Origin: Candidatus Babeliales bacterium
GTDB taxonomy: Bacteria > Babelota > Babeliae > Babelales > Vermiphilaceae
Assembly: GCA_020049835.1 (NCBI GenBank)
Contig: JAGVLK010000023.1
Location: 1-64,000 of the forward strand
Direction of reading: 5' to 3'
Length of the DNA stretch: 64,000 bases
The notes beneath the pieces are model-generated. The model worked only from the letters and a program-made list of their open reading frames with translations, was not told the DNA's origin and did not search any database. Of the stretch, positions 35,404-43,729 are shown piece by piece. A program made the position numbers and the translations under genes. Within the stretch, counting starts at the first letter, position 1. Every line of letters starts with the position of its first letter.

Positions 35404-36181
35404 CTTATGCGCCTGCCCGCCTCGACATAGCTCGTAGAGCGACGTCGGGCCGCGCGGGCGTCAAGGAGGTGTCTTGTCACACCTCCTTAACAATCCTGGA
35501 CACAAAGGGTAAACCCTTTTGAATCCCACGCACAAAATCAGGCCTCACGCATGCAGCATGCGTTCATGCCTTTGGTTGTGCTTAATACGGTCCGCAATTA
35601 CTTGCCACCTGCAATGCCAATCAACCGATCTTCGTCAGCAACTTAACATTTCCTTTAATTTGGCGTTGTCTTTTAAAAGACATGCGCGCTTTAGTTCGAA
35701 AGCTTATTGCATGCAACTGCGTCGATTATTTTGTGAAAATCAGGTAGCAGTTCAGCTGGCCGATCCAGCCTTCGCATAAAGCTTCGGCGGACAGGAGCTA
35801 GTACCCGCAGGGTGTTTGCGTGTGCCTAGCTGGAATCCCGCGAAAGAATAATAATCTGATAACAATCACTGTCCTTCCAGTCTCTGCTGGAAGGATAAAA
35901 AGTTCTCCTTTTATGATAAAGCGCTCATCAAGAGATAATGTTAAGTTGCTAACGAAGATCGATTGACTAAAAGTGTAAATTGTAAGTTATTGCAGACCTT
36001 ATTAGCTGATTCGCAAGGCATGAACGCATGCTTCATGCGTGAGGCCTGAGTTGAAGCGTAGGGATTCAAAAGGTGCCCCTTTTGTGCCCGGGATTATTAA
36101 GGGCGTTGGCAAGAATGCCCTTAATGCCCGCGCGGCCCGCCGTCGCTCTACGAGCTATGTCGAGGCAGGCAGGCGCATAAG
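35404..36181. repeat. Giant imperfect palindromic element, about 780 bp, non-coding
   Basis: The first 245 bp (35404-35650) and the last 245 bp (35937-36181) are imperfect reverse complements. The outer 58 bp match at about 55 positions (CTTATGCGCCTGCC ends; GACATAGCTCGTAGAGCGACG core), and the innermost 29-bp blocks (35622-35650 and 35937-35965) differ at only two positions. The centre (35651-35936) holds its own nested stems, such as TCCTTCCAG/CTGGAAGGA (35872-35895), AGCTAG/CTAGCT and GGACAG/CTGTCC. No open frame of note and no transposase is present. It could be a mobile palindromic element or a large structured RNA locus. Confidence 0.85.
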
Positions 36182-36226
36182 AAAATATATAGAGAAGATG
36201 GATTTATAAAAATATAAAGAAAAAAA

Positions 36227-36688
36227 TCAACCAACACACCATTCACTCACATGATAATGCAAAAGCTCACCACTCTTTTTATGGTACACCGGCTGCACAA
36301 CTGCATGTGCATTACATACACGCTGTTTGTGCGTCAGTGCAACCGCAACATTAAGCACTTTACCATCGGGCGTTTCACGCGGTTGAAACTCGATAGTCGC
36401 TTGCGCCATCAACTCGCGATCGATAGGCCATGTAAGTTGTTCACGCTGCTGATTACTTTTAACGAGCGCTGACCATTTTTTGCACGCTTTATCCAATGCG
36501 CAGGACATAAGCCCATTAGTTGCAGCGCGCACTTTAAGGTACTGCTCGCGCTCATGCATGGTCTGCATAAAAAAATGCATACGCATATGCAATCCGGCAA
36601 AGACTGCCGTCATCGCCAGCATAAGCAGCATGCACAAAACTAATGCTGATCCTTCAGCTTTTAAGTTTATAGTTACCATTACGCACAT
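36227..36688 (-). CDS. Minor pseudopilin-like protein, GspK/PilX-like
   Basis: The N-terminus has a hydrophobic stretch after AEG (EGSALVLCMLLMLAMTAVFAG), as in PilX/GspK minor pilins, but with no Glu at position 5. The mature part is short for GspK (about 140 residues in all). ATG 36688 or 36679 may be the start; the gene overlaps the upstream pseudopilin gene. Together the three genes form an operon of minor pseudopilins that could prime a pilus or type II-like secretion fibre. Confidence 0.55.
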   Translation of the reverse strand: MCVMVTINLKAEGSALVLCMLLMLAMTAVFAGLHMRMHFFMQTMHEREQYLKVRAATNGLMSCALDKACKKWSALVKSNQQREQLTWPIDRELMAQATIEFQPRETPDGKVLNVAVALTHKQRVCNAHAVVQPVYHKKSGELLHYHVSEWCVG

Positions 36689-37151
36689 AACCTATCTGTT
36701 TAACGGTGGTAGAACCTTGTGCCATCGTCACGCGTACACCGCATGGATACTCTCTATTTTCAGTTCCTGATGCGTCAATAGGTACAAAGCTCCCGCTGGT
36801 GATATCTTGTGCAAGCAAACTGCTGCTCGGTTTCTTCCAACGTTTAATTGCTGCATCATAATGGGTAGCATTGCGCACTAATTTACCCTCACGCAAACGC
36901 CAAGTGACCTGATAATAAGGTGAAGTTAATCTGCACTGATCTTGGGTAACTTGCGCAATAGTTACCGTTTGTGCAACATCTTTTTGGAACATATCAAGTG
37001 CAAGATGCAACGGTAATAACGCATCACAACGCTGGTGCATATGATTTAACTGACGGTACCAATGTGCCATTAAAGCATAGGTGAGTAAGCTGAGCAATAA
37101 CATAAGCGCACAACAGATCATCCAATTGGCAAGTGCAAATCCCTGCTTCAT
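36654..37151 (-). CDS. Minor pseudopilin-like protein, GspJ/PilW-like
   Basis: ATG 37151 is the start: a perfect GGAGGTGA lies upstream and the ATG overlaps the TGA of the previous gene (ATGA coupling). The MKQGFALANWMICCALMLLL stretch is a prepilin-type leader with G/F cleavage, but position 5 is Asn instead of Glu. The C-terminal domain is a pilin-like beta-rich region (VTWRLREGKLVRNATHYD, then CGVRVTMAQG). By position and length it resembles GspJ. Confidence 0.6.
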   Translation of the reverse strand: MKQGFALANWMICCALMLLLSLLTYALMAHWYRQLNHMHQRCDALLPLHLALDMFQKDVAQTVTIAQVTQDQCRLTSPYYQVTWRLREGKLVRNATHYDAAIKRWKKPSSSLLAQDITSGSFVPIDASGTENREYPCGVRVTMAQGSTTVKQIGYVRNGNYKLKS

Positions 37152-37507
37152 ACTGCCGTCACCTCCATGCAACCCACCGCTAATGCAACGCTCTTTTGTT
37201 GCTGCGGCGAGTCGTAACGTACAGTATATACACCATACTTAAACTTGGGATATGCTTTAATGGCAAGCGGTTCATACGTGCAGGTATACTGTTGCACCAC
37301 CTGCGCCTGCGGTATGCATTGCTTGGGCCAGCAGCGCTCAATGGCTTCGTTTGCAAGCTCCAATGCAATAAGTCGCTGCATACAGGCATGATACAATTTT
37401 GTTTGGTAACTTAAATAGCCGGCGGCAACGAGAATCATAGTTTGTAACAAAAGAAAGCCTACCATGAGCTCAATAACAAAAAATCCGGTTTGCTGTTTGC
37501 TGACCAT
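37148..37507 (-). CDS. Minor pseudopilin-like protein, GspI/PilV-like
   Basis: The leader KQQTGFFVIELMVGFLLLQT is a class III prepilin signal: cleavage after G, F at +1 and E at +5. The helix continues through MILVAAGYLSYQTKLYH, and cysteines occur in the mature part (CMQRL, ERCWPKQC). GspI-like proteins nucleate the pseudopilus tip. It is the first gene of a three-gene overlapping operon; no secretin or ATPase gene is in the window. Confidence 0.65.
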   Translation of the reverse strand: MVSKQQTGFFVIELMVGFLLLQTMILVAAGYLSYQTKLYHACMQRLIALELANEAIERCWPKQCIPQAQVVQQYTCTYEPLAIKAYPKFKYGVYTVRYDSPQQQKSVALAVGCMEVTAV

Positions 37508-37609
37508 ACTACACTCTTTTTTGTCTCATTAATAAGCTTTTGTTCACTGCAAAAATAGTATACACTAAAATAATAATCGGCATGAACATAATTAATTCAG
37601 GAGTATTAC

Positions 37610-38986
37610 ATGCTTATACGTAGATTCATTTCTTTGTGCATGTGCATCATTTTTGTAACCTTTTCTCGTTTAAGTGCAGGCAACCCTTTTGCCAATTTAG
37701 ATCCTAACATGTCACAAGAAGATCTACTTGCACAGTTTATGAGTGAAATCGATCAACTGATTCCTGAAGAAGAACGTGCAACCTTTTGGGAAGAAGTAGC
37801 TAAAGAAACTGAACGTCTTGAGCGCGAAACAGCGCATATGTCTGAAGAAGAAAAAGAGAAATATTTAATGAATATTATTACCCAGCCGCCAACGCCGGAG
37901 GCTCCTCCTGTGCCAACACCTACGCCGGTGCCGGTCGTAGAAGAGCCGGTTAAAAAACCTGTGGTCAAACCGGTGAGTGCTGCAGATAAAGTAACTGAAG
38001 TGGTGAACATTATTACTTCAATTATTAAATCGATTGAGTCGTTGTTGAATAAAGCGGCAGCATTACCTGATTTTGATGGCAAAATAGAACGTTGGATACG
38101 CCAAAAACGTATTAATGATTGGCCTGCAGGCGTTTCATGGGCAAGCTTCCAACATGAACTTAATCGTTTTGTTCATATTTTGCAGCAGATAAAAGATAAA
38201 GATATAAAGATTGGATACAAACATATTGAAAGCATTATTGAATCTGAACAGGTGCTCAATAACCTGCGTCAATTGGAAACACGCCTTGCACATAATGTTC
38301 CTAACATTGAAGTAAGCGTATTTGCTATGGCAAAGATGACACCGGGATCAAAAGTTGCAATTAATAAATCGGTTAATGCACTTGCTGAAAGCATGTACAA
38401 AATGCAACTGCCGGCAGAGCTTAAAAAATTGATGGAAAAGTTTGAACCTATCGCCAAAAAAATCCGCGAAGAGGAAGAAAAACTTACTAAAGCTGCAGCA
38501 ACTCCGTATGCGCGCGCTCATGCTGAAGTGCCGACCAAAATTGCCGGCAAACGTGAACAACCGCGTCGCTTACCATCATTGGATGATTTTGGTATCGGCG
38601 GTAAAGGTGGCGGCGGCGCACCACAACCATCATATGAACGCGGTGGCAAAGAAGAAGCTCCTGCCGGAGGTAAAGAAGGTAAACGCGGCGGCAGTGCAGG
38701 TATTGGCGGCGGCAAAGGTGGTGGCGCTCGCCCAACTGGTGGCGGTGCCGGCCGTGGCGCAGCAACCGGCGGCAAAGGCAAAGAAGAAGAGGATAAAGAG
38801 AACAAAGGCGGCGGCAAAGCTGCCGGCGGTCGCGCTGCACCAGGCAAAACAAAAGTAGAACAGGATGCGGATGTAAAACGTAATTTGGGAGACTTTAGTA
38901 AAAGCTTACAAGATGCCGCTAATGCTCTAGATCTTGGCGCTGACAGTTATAGTGAGGATGCATTGCGCAGACATTTTAATTCGTAA
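37610..38986 (+). CDS. Secreted protein with proline linker and glycine-rich low-complexity tail
   Basis: A signal peptide (FISLCMCIIFVTFSRLSAG) is followed by an acidic helical region, a proline/valine-rich linker (PPTPEAPPVPTPTPVPVV), a helical domain (about 125-290) and a long Gly/Lys/Arg/Ala-rich tail with RGG- and GGG-like blocks (about 320-430), then a short acidic end. I do not recognise the domain. The tail is likely disordered and could bind nucleic acid or surfaces. The gene is followed 27 bp later by another secreted Pro-rich protein. Confidence 0.7.
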   Translation: MLIRRFISLCMCIIFVTFSRLSAGNPFANLDPNMSQEDLLAQFMSEIDQLIPEEERATFWEEVAKETERLERETAHMSEEEKEKYLMNIITQPPTPEAPPVPTPTPVPVVEEPVKKPVVKPVSAADKVTEVVNIITSIIKSIESLLNKAAALPDFDGKIERWIRQKRINDWPAGVSWASFQHELNRFVHILQQIKDKDIKIGYKHIESIIESEQVLNNLRQLETRLAHNVPNIEVSVFAMAKMTPGSKVAINKSVNALAESMYKMQLPAELKKLMEKFEPIAKKIREEEEKLTKAAATPYARAHAEVPTKIAGKREQPRRLPSLDDFGIGGKGGGGAPQPSYERGGKEEAPAGGKEGKRGGSAGIGGGKGGGARPTGGGAGRGAATGGKGKEEEDKENKGGGKAAGGRAAPGKTKVEQDADVKRNLGDFSKSLQDAANALDLGADSYSEDALRRHFNS

Positions 38987-39013
38987 CGCTCTAATAAAAA
39001 GGGAGATCGATTA

Positions 39014-39871
39014 ATGAAGATATCTGTATATGCACTGTTGTGGTGCACCTATTTGTGTATGTTTGCAGGCGATGTAGATATCCTGCCTGCGGGCAATGGT
39101 GTGCCAGTTAACCAACCGGTACCAGAAACTAGTGCGCCCGCGGCAAACGTACCTACTGCACCTCAAGTTACCATTCCTGCTAATGCAACGGCAGATGTGC
39201 TGCGAGATGCTATCGCCCTGCTTAATATCAATTCCGGATTTACTGCAGAGCCAACAGTTACTAATCAAGCCGATCAACTGCTCTATGCTATTTTTGGGCA
39301 TGATAATTATATACAGTTACAAAACCCTCAGCATGCGGCGGTAAAACAGATAGTTACCACTTTAGTGGAAGCAAATCCAACGATTGCACCTGAATATGTT
39401 TTGCGTGCATATCTGGTACAACGCGGTGCACAGCGACCGACAACACAACCAACGCCTGCAGCCGCACCAACCGATGGCACCGCTGGACAACCTCCACGCC
39501 CAGCCAAACCACCAAAAAAACCTACGACACCTGCGACGCCCACACCACCCGCACCGACTCCTCGCCCGACACCAAGCGGCGGGGCACTTGATCTTAAACC
39601 GATCAATGATGCCGTAGGTAAATTGAATGGTGCTCTTGCGCGTATTCGCAATGCAAAAGCGGTTAAAATGCAAGGTGAACAACGCGCTATGCTCAAAAAA
39701 GAGGCGGAGAAACTCCTTAAAGAAAATAATTCTAAATTAAAGCCAATGGCACAACGGATTAATCGCATACTTGCTGAACCGGGCTTTGCCGGCAACCCCG
39801 ACAAAGTTGCACCATTTAAACGTTTTGCTGAGCTGTATGATGCTATAGAAAAGGAGGTATTGCGCCCATAA
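39014..39871 (+). CDS. Secreted protein with Thr/Pro-rich linker
   Basis: This 285-residue protein has a short signal peptide (ISVYALLWCTYLCMFAG), a small domain (about 45-135: NATADVLRDAIALLNINSG), a Pro/Thr/Ala-rich linker (about 135-190) and a helical Lys-rich C-terminus (GKLNGALARIRNAKAVKM onward). The linker-plus-helical layout resembles the preceding gene, so they may belong together. Family not recognised. Confidence 0.65.
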   Translation: MKISVYALLWCTYLCMFAGDVDILPAGNGVPVNQPVPETSAPAANVPTAPQVTIPANATADVLRDAIALLNINSGFTAEPTVTNQADQLLYAIFGHDNYIQLQNPQHAAVKQIVTTLVEANPTIAPEYVLRAYLVQRGAQRPTTQPTPAAAPTDGTAGQPPRPAKPPKKPTTPATPTPPAPTPRPTPSGGALDLKPINDAVGKLNGALARIRNAKAVKMQGEQRAMLKKEAEKLLKENNSKLKPMAQRINRILAEPGFAGNPDKVAPFKRFAELYDAIEKEVLRP

Positions 39872-39917
39872 CACTATCATTAAAAAGTTATAATGCATTG
39901 TTTAAAAAGGAAAATGT

Positions 39918-40604
39918 ATGATGAAATTATATGCTATTATTCTTGCAACAATTATCTCTGGCACTATGTTTGCCGCTGACAGTCGCCATGTGGCATTTTA
40001 TGCCCCTGTGGCCGCTATGCATAAAGCAGTAGTAACCAAACAGTGTGCCGATGCCGAAACTATGTTACGCGACCAAAAAAAAATTGCTGAAGGCGAACAG
40101 GCCACCGGCACTGTTGCTACTATATATTATGGATTACGAGACCTTGGTTATCAAGCCTTTGCTGATGCCAATAGACCTGTCATTCAACGTTCATGGGAAA
40201 TCCTAGATCTATTCAGCTATCCATTTGCAGCACATAACCCTGCAACTATGGCGGCTGCAGATGCATTTTTGGCCGCAGCTGCAAACCCTGATGATGTTGA
40301 TCTGTGGGTAAGAGAATTAAAATGGTTTAGCTCTGCGCTTATAATGCTCGCTAGAAATTCTAACAGCAAGTTTGCACTACGCATTAAAATATCAGATCGC
40401 ATTGCACTCAATCACGATGTAGTAGGTACCGTTGAAGAACATGCTGAACTTGCTGCGCATCAAATGACAGTCCCTATTAGATTCAATCAACGATTTGCTG
40501 CAATGAAGGAAAATGTTGATACATTTAGAGCTTTCGTTGCTCGCGTACCGGCAGTGTTTGCTGAATTAGAAGAAGAGTTAGAGGCAGAATTAAAAAATAG
40601 TTAA
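39918..40604 (+). CDS. Secreted protein, paralog of the next gene
   Basis: Signal peptide MMKLYAIILATIISGTMFAA. The 228-residue protein is helical and aligns along its length with the next gene: GTVATIYYGLRDLGYQAFADAN and VIQRSWEILDLF match its GTVPGIYQEILEKGFTGFCKEN and VVQRSLQIRDHF, and the C-terminal RFNQRFAAMKENVDTFRAFV matches RFSERFVTMGKNKKRFAKFW. Function unknown; a hairpin of 15 bp follows the gene. Confidence 0.65.
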   Translation: MMKLYAIILATIISGTMFAADSRHVAFYAPVAAMHKAVVTKQCADAETMLRDQKKIAEGEQATGTVATIYYGLRDLGYQAFADANRPVIQRSWEILDLFSYPFAAHNPATMAAADAFLAAAANPDDVDLWVRELKWFSSALIMLARNSNSKFALRIKISDRIALNHDVVGTVEEHAELAAHQMTVPIRFNQRFAAMKENVDTFRAFVARVPAVFAELEEELEAELKNS

Positions 40605-40610
40605 TATGTA

Positions 40611-40644
40611 TTACGAGAGCAATGCGATTGCATTGCTCTCGTAA
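40611..40644. repeat. Perfect 15-bp hairpin between paralogous genes
   Basis: TTACGAGAGCAATGC and GCATTGCTCTCGTAA form a 15-bp stem with a GATT loop. No T-run follows. It lies just before the ribosome-binding site (AAGGA, 40650-40654) of the next gene, so it may act on stability or translation. Confidence 0.8.
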
Positions 40645-40658
40645 ATATAAAGGAACCT

Positions 40659-41342
40659 GTGAAAATATACGTTGCAATCCTTACTTTATTAATCCCTTGC
40701 TCTCTGTATGCTGCAGCATCATCACACGATGAACGTCAATTACCATTTGAAGACCATCCAACTAGTATGCTTCTGTGTGACATTAAACAAGCATGGGAAA
40801 CTACAACACAAACACTTGGAGCTGCGCCTACGGGAACTGTACCTGGTATCTATCAAGAAATTTTAGAAAAAGGATTTACAGGTTTTTGCAAAGAAAACCC
40901 ATTAGTAGTACAACGCTCATTGCAAATTCGTGATCATTTTAGGACCGATTTTTGTTGCACCTGTTGCCATCGCGTAATACATAATCTCATGCATGCCACA
41001 AGCACTCATTTTGTAAATGCTACAACGAATTATAAATATATGGGCCTTTGGGAGGCCGAATGTTTCGGTTTTAGCACTACACTTATGTTCATGCAAAATG
41101 GAAATCCGCTGTGCAAAAAATTTAAACGACGCGTTATGATTCAGGATCGGATTATCGACAACAATGGCATTCAAGGTACAGAAAAAGAGCGAATTGAAGT
41201 TGCAGCATATATACTCGTCACGTCAGCCCGCTTTAGCGAACGCTTTGTAACTATGGGTAAGAACAAGAAACGATTTGCAAAATTTTGGTCAAAAATGCCG
41301 CGTATTTTTGAGCGTCTTAAGCAAGCAAAATTAGAAAATTAA
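40659..41342 (+). CDS. Secreted protein, cysteine-bearing paralog
   Basis: Starts at GTG 40659 with AAGGA upstream; signal peptide MKIYVAILTLLIPCSLYAA. It is a paralog of the preceding gene but has an added cysteine cluster (DFCCTCCHRVIH) absent from that copy. The FSTTLMFMQNGNPLCKKFKRRV stretch matches the relative's FSSALIMLARNSNSKFALRI. Family not recognised; the CCxxCC patch could bind metal. Confidence 0.65.
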   Translation: MKIYVAILTLLIPCSLYAAASSHDERQLPFEDHPTSMLLCDIKQAWETTTQTLGAAPTGTVPGIYQEILEKGFTGFCKENPLVVQRSLQIRDHFRTDFCCTCCHRVIHNLMHATSTHFVNATTNYKYMGLWEAECFGFSTTLMFMQNGNPLCKKFKRRVMIQDRIIDNNGIQGTEKERIEVAAYILVTSARFSERFVTMGKNKKRFAKFWSKMPRIFERLKQAKLEN

Positions 41343-41351
41343 GAGTATGTA

Positions 41352-42749
41352 CTACTGTTGCACCCTCTCAGTAGTAGCCGGCAAACCCCATGAAGCAAAG
41401 TAATCCGCAATGCGTGCACCGAAACTTTTGGTTGCCCGTGTACGCGGTTTTTGTAAGGTTTTGAGCAACTGCAGCTTATTTAGGCCTTTAATGTGATCTT
41501 TAACATATGCATTTTCCGTATCCCAAAGCTCTTTAAGAAACTCTAAACCATACTGGTTATTGGCAATTTCATCTACGTTATTGCGCGTAATATCATCTAC
41601 CAACAACTCACTAATTTTATCTTTACCAATATGCTCACGTATAAGTGATGTTAAAAATGCTAAACCATGAGGGTTATTGGCAATTGCAACAATATTAGCA
41701 TCATCCAGCGTTTGCACGGCGATAGTCTCTCTAATGACCCGCGCATCAAGCGCAAAAATATTGGCACTTTGCACCAGCGCTTGCAACAGTTCTGAACCAT
41801 GCTCTGTCTGGGCAAGCGTGCTGATGTTATCTTTAGTGATAAAGTGATACGCTAATAACTCTTTATCTTTTATAGATGCGTTTTGTAACCGTTGTTTAAG
41901 TTCAGCCGCTTCGTGTGCATCTGCAGCTAATGCAATGATGTCATTGCCTTTAAGTAAGCGTTGCTGCGTTGATTGCATTATTGCGGCGTTACGCGTAGCT
42001 TCATGCTGCGGCACTTGTGCGGCGTCAGCTTTAAGTTTTTTCTGATGATCCAATGTTGCCTGCAATGATTTAATATGATGCTCTTCATGTTTAATGAGCT
42101 CTTCAAGCCGCTTAATTAATTTTTGCAGACTAACAATTTTCGGATTACGCAGGCGATGCATAAATACCGTTCCGGTACCACCCGTTTGCTCTAGTTTTTC
42201 CAGTAACTGGTTTAATGCTGTTGTATAGGTAACAATAGCTGCCTGCATGCCTTCATTTTTGTGTTGCGCATTTTTTATTTTGGTCTCCAGGTCTGCGATA
42301 ATTTTTCTATGGGCATCAATATCTTTTTTGCTTTGATCTATGGCTGCTTGCGATGTGCGTATCGTTTCGATGGGCGTAAATCTCTTTTTGTATACCTTAT
42401 CGTGCTGTATCTGTTGTGCATAGAAACGCCTGCTCACATCATGTGCAAATGGCAATGACGATGATGCGGATAAAGGTAACACGGTAAAACGTTGAGGGGA
42501 AGCTAACAACGAACGCTCAACTTGATTTCGCAACAATGGGCTATGGTAAAAGCGCGTGACTGCTTGCCTTCCCGGAGTCTCGGCGTAGCCTCTGGCGAAG
42601 CCGGACAATCCAGCTCTTGCACTTGCACTATATGCCCGCGCCGGAGCCACAAGTCGTGGCGCCAAACTAGCAGCCCAGGCATTGCTTACAACACCTAGAT
42701 ACGCGATTATAACGATTATATGGGACAATGCAGCTAATTTCTTCATCAT
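41352..42749 (-). CDS. Exported coiled-coil/helical-repeat protein with mitochondrial-presequence-like N-terminus
   Basis: Signal peptide MMKKLAALSHIIVIIAYLGVVSNAWA (cut near 26), then a stretch (27-110) with 11 arginines and only 3 acidic residues, rich in Ala and Ser, with repeated R-x-Y/F sites (ARAY-S, ARGY-A, TRFY-H, RRFY-A), as in eukaryotic mitochondrial targeting sequences. A coiled coil follows (about 120-240), then a solenoid of units such as NIVAIANNPHGLAFL and NVDEIANNQYGLEFL. This suggests a protein exported by Sec and perhaps sent to a host organelle (inference). Not a recognised family. Confidence 0.6.
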   Translation of the reverse strand: MMKKLAALSHIIVIIAYLGVVSNAWAASLAPRLVAPARAYSASARAGLSGFARGYAETPGRQAVTRFYHSPLLRNQVERSLLASPQRFTVLPLSASSSLPFAHDVSRRFYAQQIQHDKVYKKRFTPIETIRTSQAAIDQSKKDIDAHRKIIADLETKIKNAQHKNEGMQAAIVTYTTALNQLLEKLEQTGGTGTVFMHRLRNPKIVSLQKLIKRLEELIKHEEHHIKSLQATLDHQKKLKADAAQVPQHEATRNAAIMQSTQQRLLKGNDIIALAADAHEAAELKQRLQNASIKDKELLAYHFITKDNISTLAQTEHGSELLQALVQSANIFALDARVIRETIAVQTLDDANIVAIANNPHGLAFLTSLIREHIGKDKISELLVDDITRNNVDEIANNQYGLEFLKELWDTENAYVKDHIKGLNKLQLLKTLQKPRTRATKSFGARIADYFASWGLPATTERVQQ

Positions 42750-43033
42750 TACTCCAAATTCTACTATACTCTATAGTATATAATAATGTAAAGTTGAAAT
42801 AAAAATCAATGGTTGAGTGCAATTGCTTACCTATAATTGCCTCTTTTGTATACCCTGGCGGAGCCTAAATATGTGCGCAAACATGCCTTTTAAACGCTAT
42901 GTACAGCCACCGCGCAATTATTTTGTAAAGAATGAGCAAAAACTCTTGTTTTAACACCCTTTTTGGTGATATATTTATAATAGAAATATAAATGCGGCAC
43001 AGGGCTGCATTCTGTAGAATATTAACCACAAAT

Positions 43034-43053
43034 ATTTGTCATAATCGACAAAT
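43034..43053. promoter_or_regulatory. Inverted repeat just before the ribosome-binding site
   Basis: ATTTGTC and GACAAAT are perfect inverted repeats 6 nt apart, ending just before GAGGAG. They could be an operator or an RNA hairpin for the gene at 43066. In the 315-bp gap (42750-43065) the only other signal I see is a TATACT/AGTATA cluster near 42764-42780, a likely promoter for the minus-strand gene. Confidence 0.4.
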
Positions 43054-43065
43054 AGAGGAGTTTTT

Positions 43066-43620
43066 ATGAAGAAGCTATTATTATTAATAACTGTTGCAGT
43101 AAGCGTACCTCTGTATGGCGCATCGCTCGATGAAGTCAAAGCTGCGCTCGAGGCATCAAAAGCATTAGTCGCAACAAAAAATCCGATGTCTGGATCATTA
43201 TGGCCAGTAAGTTGGCCTACCAAAACAACTGCCGCGCAAAATCTTCTTTTAAATACAAAATTGACTGGCTCCGGCTATTGGAGTGGCGTATCGATAATTG
43301 ATGAATTACTCAACAATTTTGATGAAGCAAAACTCGTTGCACAACCTCAAGACAACTTCCAGACTGAACTTATTAAAGAATTACTCAACAATGTACTCAA
43401 TGCTGAAACAGAAGAAGAGCTTGCTGTTGCAGTAGATCGTGCATTGTCTATTTTCGTAGTTGTGGGTGCAGAAAACCGACGTAATCCAAAATTCCGCGAT
43501 AATCCATCGGCTGCGGAAACAAGATTAGAACAATTAAGATACGCTAAAAATCGCGAAGAATTAGCTGAAGCGAAAATAAATGATGAAATTGCTGCTGCAT
43601 TGCAATCTTCTTATAAATAA
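43066..43620 (+). CDS. Small secreted MKKL protein
   Basis: A GAGGAG ribosome-binding site precedes MKKLLLLITVAVSVPLYGA, a signal peptide. The 184-residue mature part is helical (ELIKELLNNVLNAETEEELAVAVDRAL) and without cysteines, so it does not belong to the two-cysteine family. A terminator follows. Function unknown. Confidence 0.65.
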   Translation: MKKLLLLITVAVSVPLYGASLDEVKAALEASKALVATKNPMSGSLWPVSWPTKTTAAQNLLLNTKLTGSGYWSGVSIIDELLNNFDEAKLVAQPQDNFQTELIKELLNNVLNAETEEELAVAVDRALSIFVVVGAENRRNPKFRDNPSAAETRLEQLRYAKNREELAEAKINDEIAAALQSSYK

Positions 43621-43645
43621 GAACTAAATTTTAACCAAAATATAG

Positions 43646-43690
43646 ATGCAACCCATTGAAAGTACAACTATCTGAATGGGTTGCATTTTA
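43646..43690. terminator. Bidirectional terminator between convergent genes
   Basis: ATGCAACCCATT pairs with AATGGGTTGCAT over a 17-nt loop and is followed by TTTTAA. It separates the 43066 gene from the minus-strand gene at 43730. Confidence 0.75.
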
Positions 43691-43729
43691 AATTTGTATC
43701 GCTATACCACGAAATATTCGGCGTAGAAT

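Noticed and set aside
35519-35779. Open frame of 86 codons inside the giant palindrome
   Set aside because: No ribosome-binding site, odd composition, and the mirror arm lacks a matching frame. Structure explains the sequence better.
38487-38858. Antisense and alternative-frame open frames across the glycine-rich tail
   Set aside because: They arise from low-complexity GGC-rich sequence. The + frame of the secreted protein continues through with a signal peptide and normal start.
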